Assembly (NCBI RefSeq): GCF_016773205.1
Contig: NZ_JAETWB010000023.1
Span: forward strand, 1-64,000
Direction: 5' to 3'
Source: Belnapia arida
GTDB taxonomy: Bacteria > Pseudomonadota > Alphaproteobacteria > Acetobacterales > Acetobacteraceae
Length of the DNA stretch: 64,000 nt
Shown here: positions 44,764-53,426 of the stretch, piece by piece
How positions within the stretch are numbered: the first letter of the stretch is position 1
Layout: each line of letters begins with the position of its first letter
Position numbers and translations under genes: made by a program
Notes under the pieces: model-generated
What the model was told of the DNA's origin: nothing
What the model saw: the letters and a program-made list of their open reading frames with translations, nothing else
The model's database searches: none

Positions 44764-45339
44764 ATGGCGACAACAGCGGACCGGATCGTGGACGAAGCCC
44801 GCAGCCTCATCATGACTCGCGGCTATAACGGCTTCAGCTACGCCGACATCGCGGTAACCGTCGGGGTCAGCAAGGCGAACGTGCACCATCACTTTGCAGC
44901 CAAGAGCGATCTTGCAACCGCAGTGGTGGAGCGGGCGCACGCCGGCATCCGGGCGCAGGTGGAACTCTTGAAAGAAAGCGAGCCTGAGGCTGCTGAGCAG
45001 CTACGCGCCTACGCGAGATATTGGGAGCGCTGTATCCTCGAGGGCTCTGCCCCGTTCTGCATTGCCGCGATGCTTGCGGCTGAACTGCCGAGCCTGCCCG
45101 ACGATGTCGCAACAGCAGTCAGGGCTTTCTTCGTTGAACTGAAAGGGTGGCTAACAAACCTCTTCATCCTAGGTCTCCGCCAGGGCAACGTGACGCTTGC
45201 TGGCACGCCGGAGGAGGAGGCCGACGCCTTCCTGTCCGCGGTCTATGGAGCGATGCTGTCCGCCCGCGCATTTGGCGATCCGCATCGCTTCGCCGTAATC
45301 GTTGAGACGCTCCTGTCGCGGGTCATGCCGTTCCGGTAA
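44764..45339 (+). CDS. TetR-family regulator (AcuR/YxaF-like)
   Basis: 191 aa. Helix-turn-helix: ADRIVDEARSLIMTRGYNGF SYADIAVTVGVSKANVHHHF AAKSDL. The C-terminal part (RAYARYWERCILEGSAPFCI AAMLAAELPSLPDDVATAVR) matches the TetR_C group seen in AcuR and LmrA/YxaF regulators; the Cys in FCIAAMLA lies where related proteins have a conserved Cys. ATG 44764 with GGAAGGTGAGG upstream. Likely represses the divergent membrane gene and itself. Confidence 0.9.
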   Translation: MATTADRIVDEARSLIMTRGYNGFSYADIAVTVGVSKANVHHHFAAKSDLATAVVERAHAGIRAQVELLKESEPEAAEQLRAYARYWERCILEGSAPFCIAAMLAAELPSLPDDVATAVRAFFVELKGWLTNLFILGLRQGNVTLAGTPEEEADAFLSAVYGAMLSARAFGDPHRFAVIVETLLSRVMPFR

Positions 45340-45384
45340 GTCCAACGCCTTGGGTTGGGTAAAACGGCAGGATGGAGTCTCGCT

Positions 45385-46098
45385 GTGCGCAGGATCGGTC
45401 TACTCGGCGGAATGAGCTTCGAGAGCTCGGCCATCTACTACCGAATGATCAACGAGGCGGTGCGCGAGCGCCTGGGCGGGTGGCACTCGGCCGACATCCT
45501 CATGCGCTCGGTCGACTTTCAGGCCGTGGTCGACATGCAGCGGGCGGGTCATTGGGAGCAGGCTGGACAATGTCTTGCCGACGCGGCCCGAGGATTGGAA
45601 GCTGCCGGCGCCGAATGCATCGTGTTGTGCACGGTGACCATGCACCTCGTCGCCCCGGCCATCGAGGCCGCCGTGGGCGTACCCTTCCTCCACGTCATTG
45701 ACGTTACCGCGGAACGCCTCAAACACGCTGGACGTCACCGGCCACTGCTCCTGGCGACGCGCTACACGATGGAGCAGGGCTTCTACCAGGCCCGAATGAA
45801 GCGTCATAGTATCGATGTCATGATCCCAGGGCTGGATGGCCGCACCCTTACTCATGACATCATCTTCGACGAGCTGTGCGCCGGGAAAGTGCTCGACCGC
45901 TCGCGCGAGGGGCTGATTGGCTTGGTCACACAGGCAAAGACACAGGGAGCGGACAGCCTAATCTTCGGTTGCACGGAGGTCGGCATGATCCTCGATGTGG
46001 GCGGTACGCCCCTGCCTGGCTTCGACAGCACCGCGATGCACGCCGCGGCGGCGGTGGATTTCGCTCTCGACTTCGACGCTCGCAACCACGCCGCTTGA
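45385..46098 (+). CDS. Aspartate/glutamate racemase-family protein
   Basis: 237 aa. RRIGLLGGMSFESSAIYYRM INEAV is the standard opening of aspartate racemases. Two catalytic-type Cys are present: C92 in ECIVLCTVTMHLVAPAIEAA, where the usual motif is CNT-x-H, so the Asn is replaced by Thr, and the second in FGCTEVGMILDVGGTPLPGF DS. A cofactor-independent racemase acting on an amino acid is likely. The GTG start has GGAG 8 bases before it. It lies 45 bases behind the TetR gene. Confidence 0.85.
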   Translation: MRRIGLLGGMSFESSAIYYRMINEAVRERLGGWHSADILMRSVDFQAVVDMQRAGHWEQAGQCLADAARGLEAAGAECIVLCTVTMHLVAPAIEAAVGVPFLHVIDVTAERLKHAGRHRPLLLATRYTMEQGFYQARMKRHSIDVMIPGLDGRTLTHDIIFDELCAGKVLDRSREGLIGLVTQAKTQGADSLIFGCTEVGMILDVGGTPLPGFDSTAMHAAAAVDFALDFDARNHAA

Positions 46099-46336
46099 CA
46101 ACCGGCGAGGTTGGACCCCGGCTCCGTCCGCCGACCGGTCGGGCCCTCCCACCGTTCGATCTCGCGCGCCATGTCGCCGAGTTTGTCCCAAATGAGATGC
46201 AAGGCGTTGCTGCCGAGCTGGAGATGGACCGGCAGTTCGTTCTCCAGAAGCGAACACAGATGTGGTCTCACATGCGATAAGGCTCCCCTGCCGCAGATTG
46301 ATGCGTGCTGGGCAAGACAGTCTCCGAGGTCTTGCC

Positions 46337-46660
46337 CTACGTGCCCGGCGTAATATGAGCGGCCCACCCCAAAAGGGTGCCGAAGGCAGCAGCCATGATG
46401 GCTGCTCCTGCTACCTCCAAAACTTTCCTGAGATGGGAGACGGGTTGAAGTCGCTCAATCGGCGATGTTTGCGCCCAAAGCGACACCGTAATAAGAGCTC
46501 CGGCGAAAGTTGCCACGGCATACTTCCAAGATATACCAGTGTGCGGAACGCGGCCTAACACGAAGGCGCCGTGCACGGCCAAACCGGTTAATCCAGCCCG
46601 CCAGAGGAGCTGCCAATGGGTGCTCCACATATTACCTGATCGGTCATAGTTGGCGCTCAT
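46337..46660 (-). CDS. Small membrane protein, unknown
   Basis: 107 aa with three hydrophobic segments: LLWRAGLTGLAVHGAFVLG, YAVATFAGALITVSLWA and VAGAAIMAAAFGTLLGWAAH. Family not recognised. Its ATG overlaps the TGA of the preceding gene (ATGA at 46657-46660), so translation is coupled. Last gene of the long minus-strand series that begins at kdp. Confidence 0.65.
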   Translation of the reverse strand: MSANYDRSGNMWSTHWQLLWRAGLTGLAVHGAFVLGRVPHTGISWKYAVATFAGALITVSLWAQTSPIERLQPVSHLRKVLEVAGAAIMAAAFGTLLGWAAHITPGT

Positions 46661-46986
46661 GGCAGAATGACCCGTAGCATCTCTAGGCTGTACGCCAGCA
46701 GCAGCAAAACAGCGGCTTCATCCCACCGGCCAAAGCTTGATGGGCTTATCACTTCACCATGCGTTTTGGCGCAGGCTAAAGTGCTCATGGCCGCGACTAC
46801 CAACATGACTTTCGGAAAAGTTGGTGCGCCAGCTACAAGTTTCTGGAAGGCACACCAACTTCCGATGAACAGCAGAATCAGAGTGAGGCGGCGAACGGCG
46901 TCAATCGACTTCGCATCAAGCCGAGCCTGAACGACTCCCCGGTGAGGTCCGCCTGAATCGTCATCGCCTTGCAGGTTTTTGGCCAT
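46657..46986 (-). CDS. Small membrane protein, unknown
   Basis: 109 aa. A charged N-terminus of about 30 residues, then about three hydrophobic segments: RLTLILLFIGSWCAFQKLVA, PKVMLVVAAMSTLACA and EAAVLLLLAYSLEMLRVIL. Family not recognised. Start 7 bases after the stop of the 79-aa gene, and its own stop overlaps the next start. The close packing supports a real gene in a three-member membrane set. Confidence 0.65.
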   Translation of the reverse strand: MAKNLQGDDDSGGPHRGVVQARLDAKSIDAVRRLTLILLFIGSWCAFQKLVAGAPTFPKVMLVVAAMSTLACAKTHGEVISPSSFGRWDEAAVLLLLAYSLEMLRVILP

Positions 46987-46993
46987 CGAACGA

Positions 46994-47233
46994 TCAGAAG
47001 AATGCCAATAGCATCACGATAAAAGCCAGCGCTGCGATACCAAACATCAGATGGTATCGTGTAACGCTCCGCACCGACTGGTCACGGGTCGCCGTGACAC
47101 ATGCGGAATCCGCTCTTGCCTTGGGGGCGTAGCTTAGGTTGCTCGAAGGAGTTATGCCCTGACCAGAACGACGCCCAAGCCACAGCTGCTCGATCGTTGC
47201 GTCGGAACGAGTACGGGTCATTGGCCGCGTCAT
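46994..47233 (-). CDS. Small tail-anchored membrane protein, unknown
   Basis: 79 aa. Hydrophilic N-terminal part (about 55 residues, Arg- and Ser-rich) and a single C-terminal membrane segment (MFGIAALAFIVMLLAFF), so probably anchored with the bulk in the cytoplasm. The ATG overlaps the dapA-like stop (ATGA at 47230-47233). Not recognised. Confidence 0.6.
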   Translation of the reverse strand: MTRPMTRTRSDATIEQLWLGRRSGQGITPSSNLSYAPKARADSACVTATRDQSVRSVTRYHLMFGIAALAFIVMLLAFF

Positions 47234-48183
47234 GCTGCCTCTCCATGCGCCGGCCTCGGCAGCATCGCCACAGGATGGTGGGCCTGCTCTGCTGGGATCA
47301 GATTGGCCAGGATACGAGCCAGCTGTAGCCGGGTCGGCTCCTTGGCATGAAGCAAGGGCAGACGCAGTGTCGACTCACACAAGCCGAGACGGCTTAGTGC
47401 GGCCTTGACCGGAATAGGATTGGACTCAGTGAACAGCGCCGCATGCAGCGGAGCTAGCTTGTCCCGCAACTCGAAGGCCTTGTCGAACTGGTGTAAGGCC
47501 CAAGCTTCCTGCAATGCGGCGCATAGGCCAGGCACGACATTCGCGGTCACCGAGATGCAGCCGATGCCACCCATGGCGAGATGCGCCACAGCGGTTGCAT
47601 CATCACCAGACATTTGCGGGAAGTCAGTGCCACACAATGCACGAAGGCGCTGCACCCGGGCCAGATCCCCCGTGGCATCCTTGAGCGCCTGGATCAGGCG
47701 GTCGTCATACAGCCGCGCGATGGTGTCGTCTGCGAAGCAGACCGCCGCCCGCGACGGCACGTCGTACAGGATGATGGGCAGGACAGAGGCTGCAGCGACA
47801 GCCCTGATATGGGCGATGAGCCCATCCTGCCCTGGCTTGATATAGGGCGGGGCAGAGCAGAGTAGCGCGGACGCCCCGCACCGTTCGGCGGCAACCGCCA
47901 AGCGAACCGCCGCCTCGGTCGATGAGGCCCCGACTCCCACAAAGACTCCTGCCTTGGAGCCGACGGTCTCGGCCGCGATCCGAACAATACGAGCATGCTC
48001 GTCAGGCAGAAGCGCTGGCGCTTCGCCCGTGCTGCCACATACCAAGATGGCGGAAGAGCCCTGCTTGACGGCGCGGTCAGCCAGCGCGGACAGGATCGCC
48101 TCGTCGACTGCGCCATCGGAGTGGCGGAACGGCGTCACGAGAGCCGGCACAGAGCCAGCATAGAGGGGAACGCTGAATGTCAT
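47230..48183 (-). CDS. DapA-family aldolase/synthase
   Basis: 317 aa. TIM-barrel of the dihydrodipicolinate synthase/N-acetylneuraminate lyase family: PALVTPFRHSDGAVDEAILS, ILVCGSTGEAPALLPDEHAR (the Thr/Ser-Thr pyruvate-binding motif), Tyr in IILYDVPSRAAV and the Schiff-base Lys in LIQALKDATGDLARVQRL. All key catalytic residues are there. It could be the lysine-pathway enzyme or a related aldolase; the family cannot be separated by eye. Unusual context: between an unknown gene and three coupled small membrane proteins. Confidence 0.88.
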   Translation of the reverse strand: MTFSVPLYAGSVPALVTPFRHSDGAVDEAILSALADRAVKQGSSAILVCGSTGEAPALLPDEHARIVRIAAETVGSKAGVFVGVGASSTEAAVRLAVAAERCGASALLCSAPPYIKPGQDGLIAHIRAVAAASVLPIILYDVPSRAAVCFADDTIARLYDDRLIQALKDATGDLARVQRLRALCGTDFPQMSGDDATAVAHLAMGGIGCISVTANVVPGLCAALQEAWALHQFDKAFELRDKLAPLHAALFTESNPIPVKAALSRLGLCESTLRLPLLHAKEPTRLQLARILANLIPAEQAHHPVAMLPRPAHGEAA

Positions 48184-48236
48184 CGCTTTTCCCGGTGTGA
48201 GAGAGGAGCGTCTCGCGCCATCCTCAAGGCCAAGGC

Positions 48237-48860
48237 TCAGTTGATGGGAGCGAGGCGGAGATTGCAGATCAGCAGGAATTGCCCATTCGCCTGATGCTTG
48301 AGGCGAATGCGTCGGAAGCCATAGGCACGAAGGCGCCCGGAGATGGATTGCGCAATCGAGAGGGGCTGGGCACCAGCCAGGATAAGGGCGAGAAGGCCAC
48401 CCTGGCCGTTTGCGATCAGCGCCCGTCGGCCGCTCTCGGCGATGGCGATGGCTTCGGCCTCTGAAGTGATCCGCGGCGCCACGACAACATCGGCGGGCTC
48501 GGGCCGCTTGGGCGGGGTCAGTGCCTCGCTGGCGGCGCGGCAGCCATGGCGCACGGCGTCACAAAGCACCTCGATGCATGAGCACCCCAGAACAAGCACT
48601 CGGTCTGCCTCCCTAATTCCAATCTCGTCGAGCAAGCTGGGCTGTTGCTCGGGCAAGTCTGGCCGATGGTGCGTTGCTTCCGGTTGGCCAAAGCTCAATG
48701 ACGAGCCAACAGCGTCAGTGGCTGGAGAGACCTGCGCTATGCTCGGCGTTGCAGTGGATGACAAGGTGACTGAGGGCATCGAAACCTCCACCGCACCAAG
48801 ATCGGCCGCTGCGAATAAAGATGCGATGTCGATTGCAGGCCGGATCCGTAAACCCTCCAT
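48237..48860 (-). CDS. Unknown conserved-looking protein
   Basis: 207 aa, not recognised. The first 75 residues look disordered (Ser/Thr/Pro-rich). The rest resembles a small alpha/beta domain with DRVLVLGCSCIEVLCDAVRH GC, DVVVAPRITSEAEAIAIAES GRRALIANGQGGLLALILAG and a basic C-terminus ending GFRRIRLKHQANGQFLLICN LRLAP. It has three Cys in one short region (GCSCIEVLCD), a possible metal or redox site. It lies 77 bases after kdpE and 53 before the dapA-like gene, same strand. Confidence 0.6.
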   Translation of the reverse strand: MEGLRIRPAIDIASLFAAADLGAVEVSMPSVTLSSTATPSIAQVSPATDAVGSSLSFGQPEATHHRPDLPEQQPSLLDEIGIREADRVLVLGCSCIEVLCDAVRHGCRAASEALTPPKRPEPADVVVAPRITSEAEAIAIAESGRRALIANGQGGLLALILAGAQPLSIAQSISGRLRAYGFRRIRLKHQANGQFLLICNLRLAPIN

Positions 48861-48937
48861 AAAATTTGCCAGGGCTTTGCCTCGCGGTGTCGAAGTGTTC
48901 GCACTGTCAAAGTCAGTGCGGACACAGCAGTTTTAAA

Positions 48938-49621
48938 CTACTCGCCAAAGCGGTAGCCAAGGCCAGGTTCTGTTCGCAGCAGGTGTGCGGCCGGGCCAAG
49001 CTTCTGCCGCAGATGCCCGATATAGACGCGCAGATACTGCGCATCGCCGGCATGGGCGGGGCCCCATACCGCAGACAACAACTGACGGTGGGTGATCACG
49101 CGGCCCGAATGTCGTGCCAGCATGACCAGCAGGTCCCACTCTCGCCGGGTGAGTTGCAGCGGTGCCGCCGCGCCTTGTACGCGTACCAGGCGGGCGGGCA
49201 TGTCGATGGTAACGGGCCCGACGCGGAGTTCCTCCGGCTCGATGGCCGGTGTGGTCGCAGCCCGGCGCAACACCACCCGAAGGCGTGCAAGAAGCTCGGC
49301 CAGGGCGAAGGGCTTCTCGATGTAGTCCTCGGCCCCGGCATCCAGGGCGAGGACCTTGCTCTGCTCCGTGTCCCGTGCCGACAACACGATGACAGGGGCC
49401 CGACTGAAGCCCGCCAGTCGCTGGAGAACGAGCTGCCCATCCAGATCCGGTAGGCCAAGATCGAGTATGATAGCCGCAGGACTGTGCGATGCCGCCAGCC
49501 GAAGTCCCTCCGCCGCGGTCTCGGCCCGCAGAGTGACATATTCCGCCGCTTCGAGTGCCGGTGTCAGAAATCGGTGGATCTGGAGTTCGTCATCGATCAC
49601 CAGGATACGGGATGCCGTCAC
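48938..49621 (-). CDS. kdpE: KdpE response regulator
   Basis: 227 aa OmpR-family regulator. Receiver: RILVIDDELQIHRFLTPALE, the phospho-Asp in AAIILDLGLPDLDGQLVL, Thr/Ser in PVIVLSARDTE, and Lys in DDYIEKPFALAELLARLRVV. DNA-binding winged helix: LTRREWDLLVMLARHSGRVI, AQYLRVYIGHLRQKLGPAAH, LLRTEPGLGYRFGE. The sequence KRL/GYRF end is as in KdpE. The start overlaps the kdpD stop (ATGA at 49618-49621). KdpE binds upstream of kdpF; see the site at 58091. Confidence 0.95.
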   Translation of the reverse strand: MTASRILVIDDELQIHRFLTPALEAAEYVTLRAETAAEGLRLAASHSPAAIILDLGLPDLDGQLVLQRLAGFSRAPVIVLSARDTEQSKVLALDAGAEDYIEKPFALAELLARLRVVLRRAATTPAIEPEELRVGPVTIDMPARLVRVQGAAAPLQLTRREWDLLVMLARHSGRVITHRQLLSAVWGPAHAGDAQYLRVYIGHLRQKLGPAAHLLRTEPGLGYRFGE

Positions 49622-52305
49622 GCTGGGAACCTCATGGTCATGCGGGCGCCATGGCCTTGCCGGATCGGGCTCTCAGCCGCAATCCGCCCCTGCATGGCGC
49701 CCACCAGGCCACGGCAGATCGCCAGCCCGAGCCCCGAGCCGGCGGTGATGCGGTCGGTCCGGCTCGCCCGGAAGAACGGATCGAAGATGCGATGCAGGTC
49801 AGCGGGCGGGATGCCCGGCCCGTCGTCTTCCACAAAGATGGCAACCTCAGCGCCTTCGCGTCGCACTCCAATCAGCACCTGGCCATCGGGACCTGAGAAT
49901 TTGAGCGCATTGTCGAGAAGGTTGCCGAGCACCTGGTGGAGGAGCACCGCGTCTAGCTGCAGTACCAGGCGCTTGGTTTCCAGATCGCGCCCGATGCGAC
50001 GGCCCGAGGTGGCTTCCGCCCGTTCCGTTGCGGCTTCCACCGCCTCCATGACATCCACAGACTCGCGTCGCGCGGCGATCTCGCCAGCTTCGACACGGAC
50101 CATGTCGAGGATGTTCGACAGGAAGCGCCCCATGCGCGTTGCCTCCTCGACGATGGTCGTCAGTAAATCGGTCCGGGTGGCCTCGGTGAGCCTGTCGCCG
50201 CTATCTCTGAGCGTTTCCGCCGCGCCGCGAATGCCGGTCAGCGGCGTCCGTAGGTCGTGTCCAAGGGACGTCAGTAGCGCGGTGCGCAAAGCCTCGGTCT
50301 CGGCGCGGGCTGTGCCACGTGCCCGCTCCTCTATCAGTTCCGCTCGCTCGATGGCGACCGCGGCTTGGTCGAGCAACGCCGTCAGCGCGCGGTCTCGCTC
50401 CACGTCGAGGTCGTGGCCCTCAGGCGGCTGCGTCCCAACCAACCCGATCACAGTATGGGCCGTGCGCATGGGTCGGAACTGCCAAGCCACGGCCGGCAGG
50501 GTGTCGGTACCGTGGCCCGTGATGACGCCGTGCTCGAAGGCCCAGGCGGCGGCGGCCAGGGAGGCATCATCCGGCTCGGCCTCGGTTGGGATCGCAGCAC
50601 GGACCACCAGCTCGACTGGTGTTCCGGGAGGTCCACCAGGTAGCGGCATCAGCACGCAGGTTGCATGGCCGGTTACCCGCTGCGCCTCCTCGGCGACGGC
50701 GGTGACGAGATCGGCCTGCGATCCCGGAGCGCCGAGGCGGCGGGAGAACTCGACCAATCGCCTCAGACTGAACATCCGGGCCCGCGCCACCCGCACGGAC
50801 CGGCCCAGCCCGCCCGTGGTTCCGACCAGCAACAGGGCAACCAGGCTGAACACCACGACGCCGACTACATCCTGCGCGCTGGCGATCGTCAGCTCGTAAC
50901 GCGGCGGCAGAAAGAGGTAATTCCAGCATAAGAACGACAAAAAGGCGGCGACCAGCGCCTGCGGCGGGGCGGCCACCATCGCCGCAGCGACGATCGCAGC
51001 GAGATACACCATGCCGAGCGCGCCCTCGGGCACGATGCCGTCGGTGGCGAGGCCAATACCGGTCGCCACCCCGACCAGGACGGGGACCATTCCCCAACCG
51101 AACCAGGCGGGCAGCGGCCTGCGCTCCCGTAGGGGACGCGGTGGCAAGGCAGGGTTGGGCACCAAATGCAGCGAGAACTCTGTCGCTTGGCGCAGCAGAG
51201 CCGCCGAGAGAGCGCGGCCCGCGATACGCCGCCACCAAGCGGTGCGGCCCCGCCCGAACACAAGATGGGTCACATTGCGCGCCCGGGCACAGCTGAGAAT
51301 GGCCGTCAGCAGATCGGCTGCCACCACCGTCTCGACCTCGGCGCCCAAGGCTTCGGCCAGTTGCAAGGCCGGCGACGGGTCGACACGGTCCTCGGCCCCC
51401 GGCCGCTCCACATGCAGGGCGACGAGCGAGCCGCGCAATGCGTCGGCGATGCGCCGCGCCTGGCGGACCACGGTCTCAGCGGCAGCGTCGGGCCCGACCA
51501 GCGCCAAAACGCGCTCGCCGGTGGGCCAGGGGCCGCTGATCGCGTTGGCCCGCATGTAGCCGGTGACCTCGGCATCAACCCGCTCCGCCGTCCGGCGCAA
51601 CGCCAGCTCGCGCAGTGCGGCGAGATTGCCCTCCCGGAAGAAGCCTTTCAGCGCGCGCTCAGCCTGATCAGGCCGATAGATCCGGCCCTGCCGCATCCGC
51701 TCGAGCAACTCCGCCGGCGGGATGTCCACCAGCTCAATTGCATCGGCCTCGGCCAAGATGCGGTCCGGAACGGTCTCGGCGACCCGCACGCCGGTGATGC
51801 GCGCTACCGCGTCTGACAGGCTCTCGAGGTGCTGGACGTTCATTGTGGTCCAGACCTCGATCCCCGCCGCCCGCAGTTCCTCGACATCCATCCAGCGCTT
51901 GGGGTGGCGGCTGCCCGGCACATTGGTATGGGCAAGCTCATCCAGCAGCAGGATCTGCGGGCGACGGGCCAGGGCCGCATCCAGGTCGAACTCCTCGAGC
52001 GCCTGGCCACGATAGTCGATGCGGGCTCGCGGCAGGACCGGAAGCTCGCCAATCTGTCCCAGGGTCTCGGCGCGACCATGAGTCTCGATCACACCGGCAA
52101 TTACATCGGCACCACCCAGTTGGCGCCGGCGGGCCTGGACCAGCATTTCGAAGGTCTTGCCAACCCCAGGGGCAGCGCCGAGGAAGACCTTCAGCCGCCC
52201 ACGACCCTCCTTGGCTGCCATGGCCAGCAGCGCATCGGGGTCGGGGCGACCGGGTTCAGTACGGTTCGGGTCGAGCGGCATGGAGACCAGTGCAGGCTTT
52301 GACAT
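49618..52305 (-). CDS. kdpD: KdpD sensor histidine kinase
   Basis: 895 aa, full length for KdpD. N-terminal KdpD domain: GRLKVFLGAAPGVGKTFEML (Walker A, near residue 45) and IDYRGQALEEFDLDAALARR, QILLLDELAHTNVPGSRHPK RW (Walker B). A USP-like domain follows (GERVLALVGPDAAAETVVRQ), then four clustered membrane segments near 400-500 (VLVGVATGIGL, VYLAAIVAAAMVAA), a GAF domain, and the kinase: LLTSLGHDLRTPLTGIRGAA (His) and NLLDNALKFSGPD, EDDGPGIPPADLHRIFDPFF, GSGLGLAICRGLVGAMQG. It senses K+ limitation or cell turgor and phosphorylates KdpE. Start codon uncertain by a few codons. Confidence 0.96.
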   Translation of the reverse strand: MSKPALVSMPLDPNRTEPGRPDPDALLAMAAKEGRGRLKVFLGAAPGVGKTFEMLVQARRRQLGGADVIAGVIETHGRAETLGQIGELPVLPRARIDYRGQALEEFDLDAALARRPQILLLDELAHTNVPGSRHPKRWMDVEELRAAGIEVWTTMNVQHLESLSDAVARITGVRVAETVPDRILAEADAIELVDIPPAELLERMRQGRIYRPDQAERALKGFFREGNLAALRELALRRTAERVDAEVTGYMRANAISGPWPTGERVLALVGPDAAAETVVRQARRIADALRGSLVALHVERPGAEDRVDPSPALQLAEALGAEVETVVAADLLTAILSCARARNVTHLVFGRGRTAWWRRIAGRALSAALLRQATEFSLHLVPNPALPPRPLRERRPLPAWFGWGMVPVLVGVATGIGLATDGIVPEGALGMVYLAAIVAAAMVAAPPQALVAAFLSFLCWNYLFLPPRYELTIASAQDVVGVVVFSLVALLLVGTTGGLGRSVRVARARMFSLRRLVEFSRRLGAPGSQADLVTAVAEEAQRVTGHATCVLMPLPGGPPGTPVELVVRAAIPTEAEPDDASLAAAAWAFEHGVITGHGTDTLPAVAWQFRPMRTAHTVIGLVGTQPPEGHDLDVERDRALTALLDQAAVAIERAELIEERARGTARAETEALRTALLTSLGHDLRTPLTGIRGAAETLRDSGDRLTEATRTDLLTTIVEEATRMGRFLSNILDMVRVEAGEIAARRESVDVMEAVEAATERAEATSGRRIGRDLETKRLVLQLDAVLLHQVLGNLLDNALKFSGPDGQVLIGVRREGAEVAIFVEDDGPGIPPADLHRIFDPFFRASRTDRITAGSGLGLAICRGLVGAMQGRIAAESPIRQGHGARMTMRFPA

Positions 52306-52322
52306 GCGGTTGCACGGATGGC

Positions 52323-52622
52323 TCAGCCTTTCTCGACACCTGCCAGGTGAACCAAACCGGCAACTGAGATCCCGATGACGCAGGCACCGACGAGCCAAAG
52401 ACGTGCTTCACCAGAGCCGGTCGCCGAGGCTGACACGCCCAGACCGAACCCAAGCGAGCCGACAAAACCCCAACCCAGCTCGGCCAGGAACCCCAGAAAT
52501 AGCAGAGGTTTCGAGCCGATAGATCGGAGCGCCCGGCGTGCGCCCCCATCGCGGGCAAGCGGCTTCGTCCTGCCACTTCGGGCATTCACGCGGACAACAA
52601 CTGGCATCCCGGTCACGGCCAC
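52323..52622 (-). CDS. Small membrane protein inside the kdp operon
   Basis: About 99 aa, not recognised. Basic N-terminus, then hydrophobic segments (LLFLGFLAELGWGFVGSLGF and LWLVGACVIGISVAGLVHLA). It fills the gap between the TorF-type porin (stop 52636) and kdpD; AGGGGG sits upstream of the GTG at 52622. A GTG at 52631 or ATG at 52607 are alternatives. Its place suggests a role in K+ uptake or in KdpD signalling, but nothing proves this. Confidence 0.55.
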   Translation of the reverse strand: MAVTGMPVVVRVNARSGRTKPLARDGGARRALRSIGSKPLLFLGFLAELGWGFVGSLGFGLGVSASATGSGEARLWLVGACVIGISVAGLVHLAGVEKG

Positions 52623-52635
52623 GTCGCCCACCCCC

Positions 52636-53412
52636 TCAGAAGACCTTGCTCAAGGTGAAGAGCACGCGGCCGTCGCAGGCGCGCTGGCCGCCGCTCGCCC
52701 GGTCGGCGACGGGGATGCAGTCGCGCTTGCTGATATCCGTGCCGTACCAGGCGACCGAGGCGGTCACGCCGGCATAGATCTCGCGCGAGACGCCGATCGA
52801 GTACCAGAGGTAGTCCGGCGTGCCGAAGAGCGGGTTGCGCTCGATCCACTGGTGGCCGAGGCGGCCCGAAGCGGTGAAGCCGTAAGGCAGCGTCACGTCC
52901 GCGCCGCCCTCGACGTAGAAGCCGTCGCCCGAGCGGCCGAAGAAGTTCGGCGAGTAGTTGAAGGCGCCCATCAGCTTGACGATGTCGATGGTGTAGGAGG
53001 CCTTGAGGGCGACCTCGTGGTACTCGTTCAGCTGCGTGCCCGGCGCCTTGTTCTGACCTGGGTAGAGATAGGCGATGTAGCCGACATCGAGTGCGACGCC
53101 TCTCAACTCGAAGCGGTAGCCGGCCAGCAGGTCGAGTTCCTGCCGCGTGTTGTTCCAGGGGCTGGCGACGAATTTCGCGTTGGTGAGGAAGGCGCCGATA
53201 TAGAAGCCGCTGTCGTGCTGGACATCGACCGTGCCCTGAAAGGCCCAGTTGTTGCGCGTCTGGCTGATGCCGCGGAACAGGTAGTCGTTCGCGATCACCG
53301 GCGTCAGCGTGACGGTGAGGCCGAGGGACGGGATGGCTGTCTGCGCCGCGGCGGGCAGTGCCGGCAGCCAGGCCAAACCGCCAAGGAGCAGCGCGCTAAA
53401 GAGTTTGCGCAT
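52636..53412 (-). CDS. TorF-family putative porin
   Basis: 258 aa. Signal peptide LFSALLLGGLAWLPALPAAA. The body has the family opening SLGLTVTLTPVIANDYLFRG ISQTRN WAFQGTVDVQHDSGFYIGAF and later barrel strands (EVALKASYTIDIVKLMGAFN YSPNFFGR, WYSIGVSREIYAGVTASVAW YGTDIS), ending in a Phe. TorF-like porins occur beside transport genes of proteobacteria. Located between kdpC and kdpD; it may let K+ or other solutes cross the outer membrane. AAGGA precedes the ATG. Confidence 0.85.
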   Translation of the reverse strand: MRKLFSALLLGGLAWLPALPAAAQTAIPSLGLTVTLTPVIANDYLFRGISQTRNNWAFQGTVDVQHDSGFYIGAFLTNAKFVASPWNNTRQELDLLAGYRFELRGVALDVGYIAYLYPGQNKAPGTQLNEYHEVALKASYTIDIVKLMGAFNYSPNFFGRSGDGFYVEGGADVTLPYGFTASGRLGHQWIERNPLFGTPDYLWYSIGVSREIYAGVTASVAWYGTDISKRDCIPVADRASGGQRACDGRVLFTLSKVF

Positions 53413-53426
53413 AATGTCTTGTTCCT

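Noticed and set aside
46099-46336. Possible protein remnant after the racemase gene (LLENELPVHLQL, MAREIERWEGP on the minus strand)
   Set aside because: Protein-like composition but too short, with no start and no family I can name.
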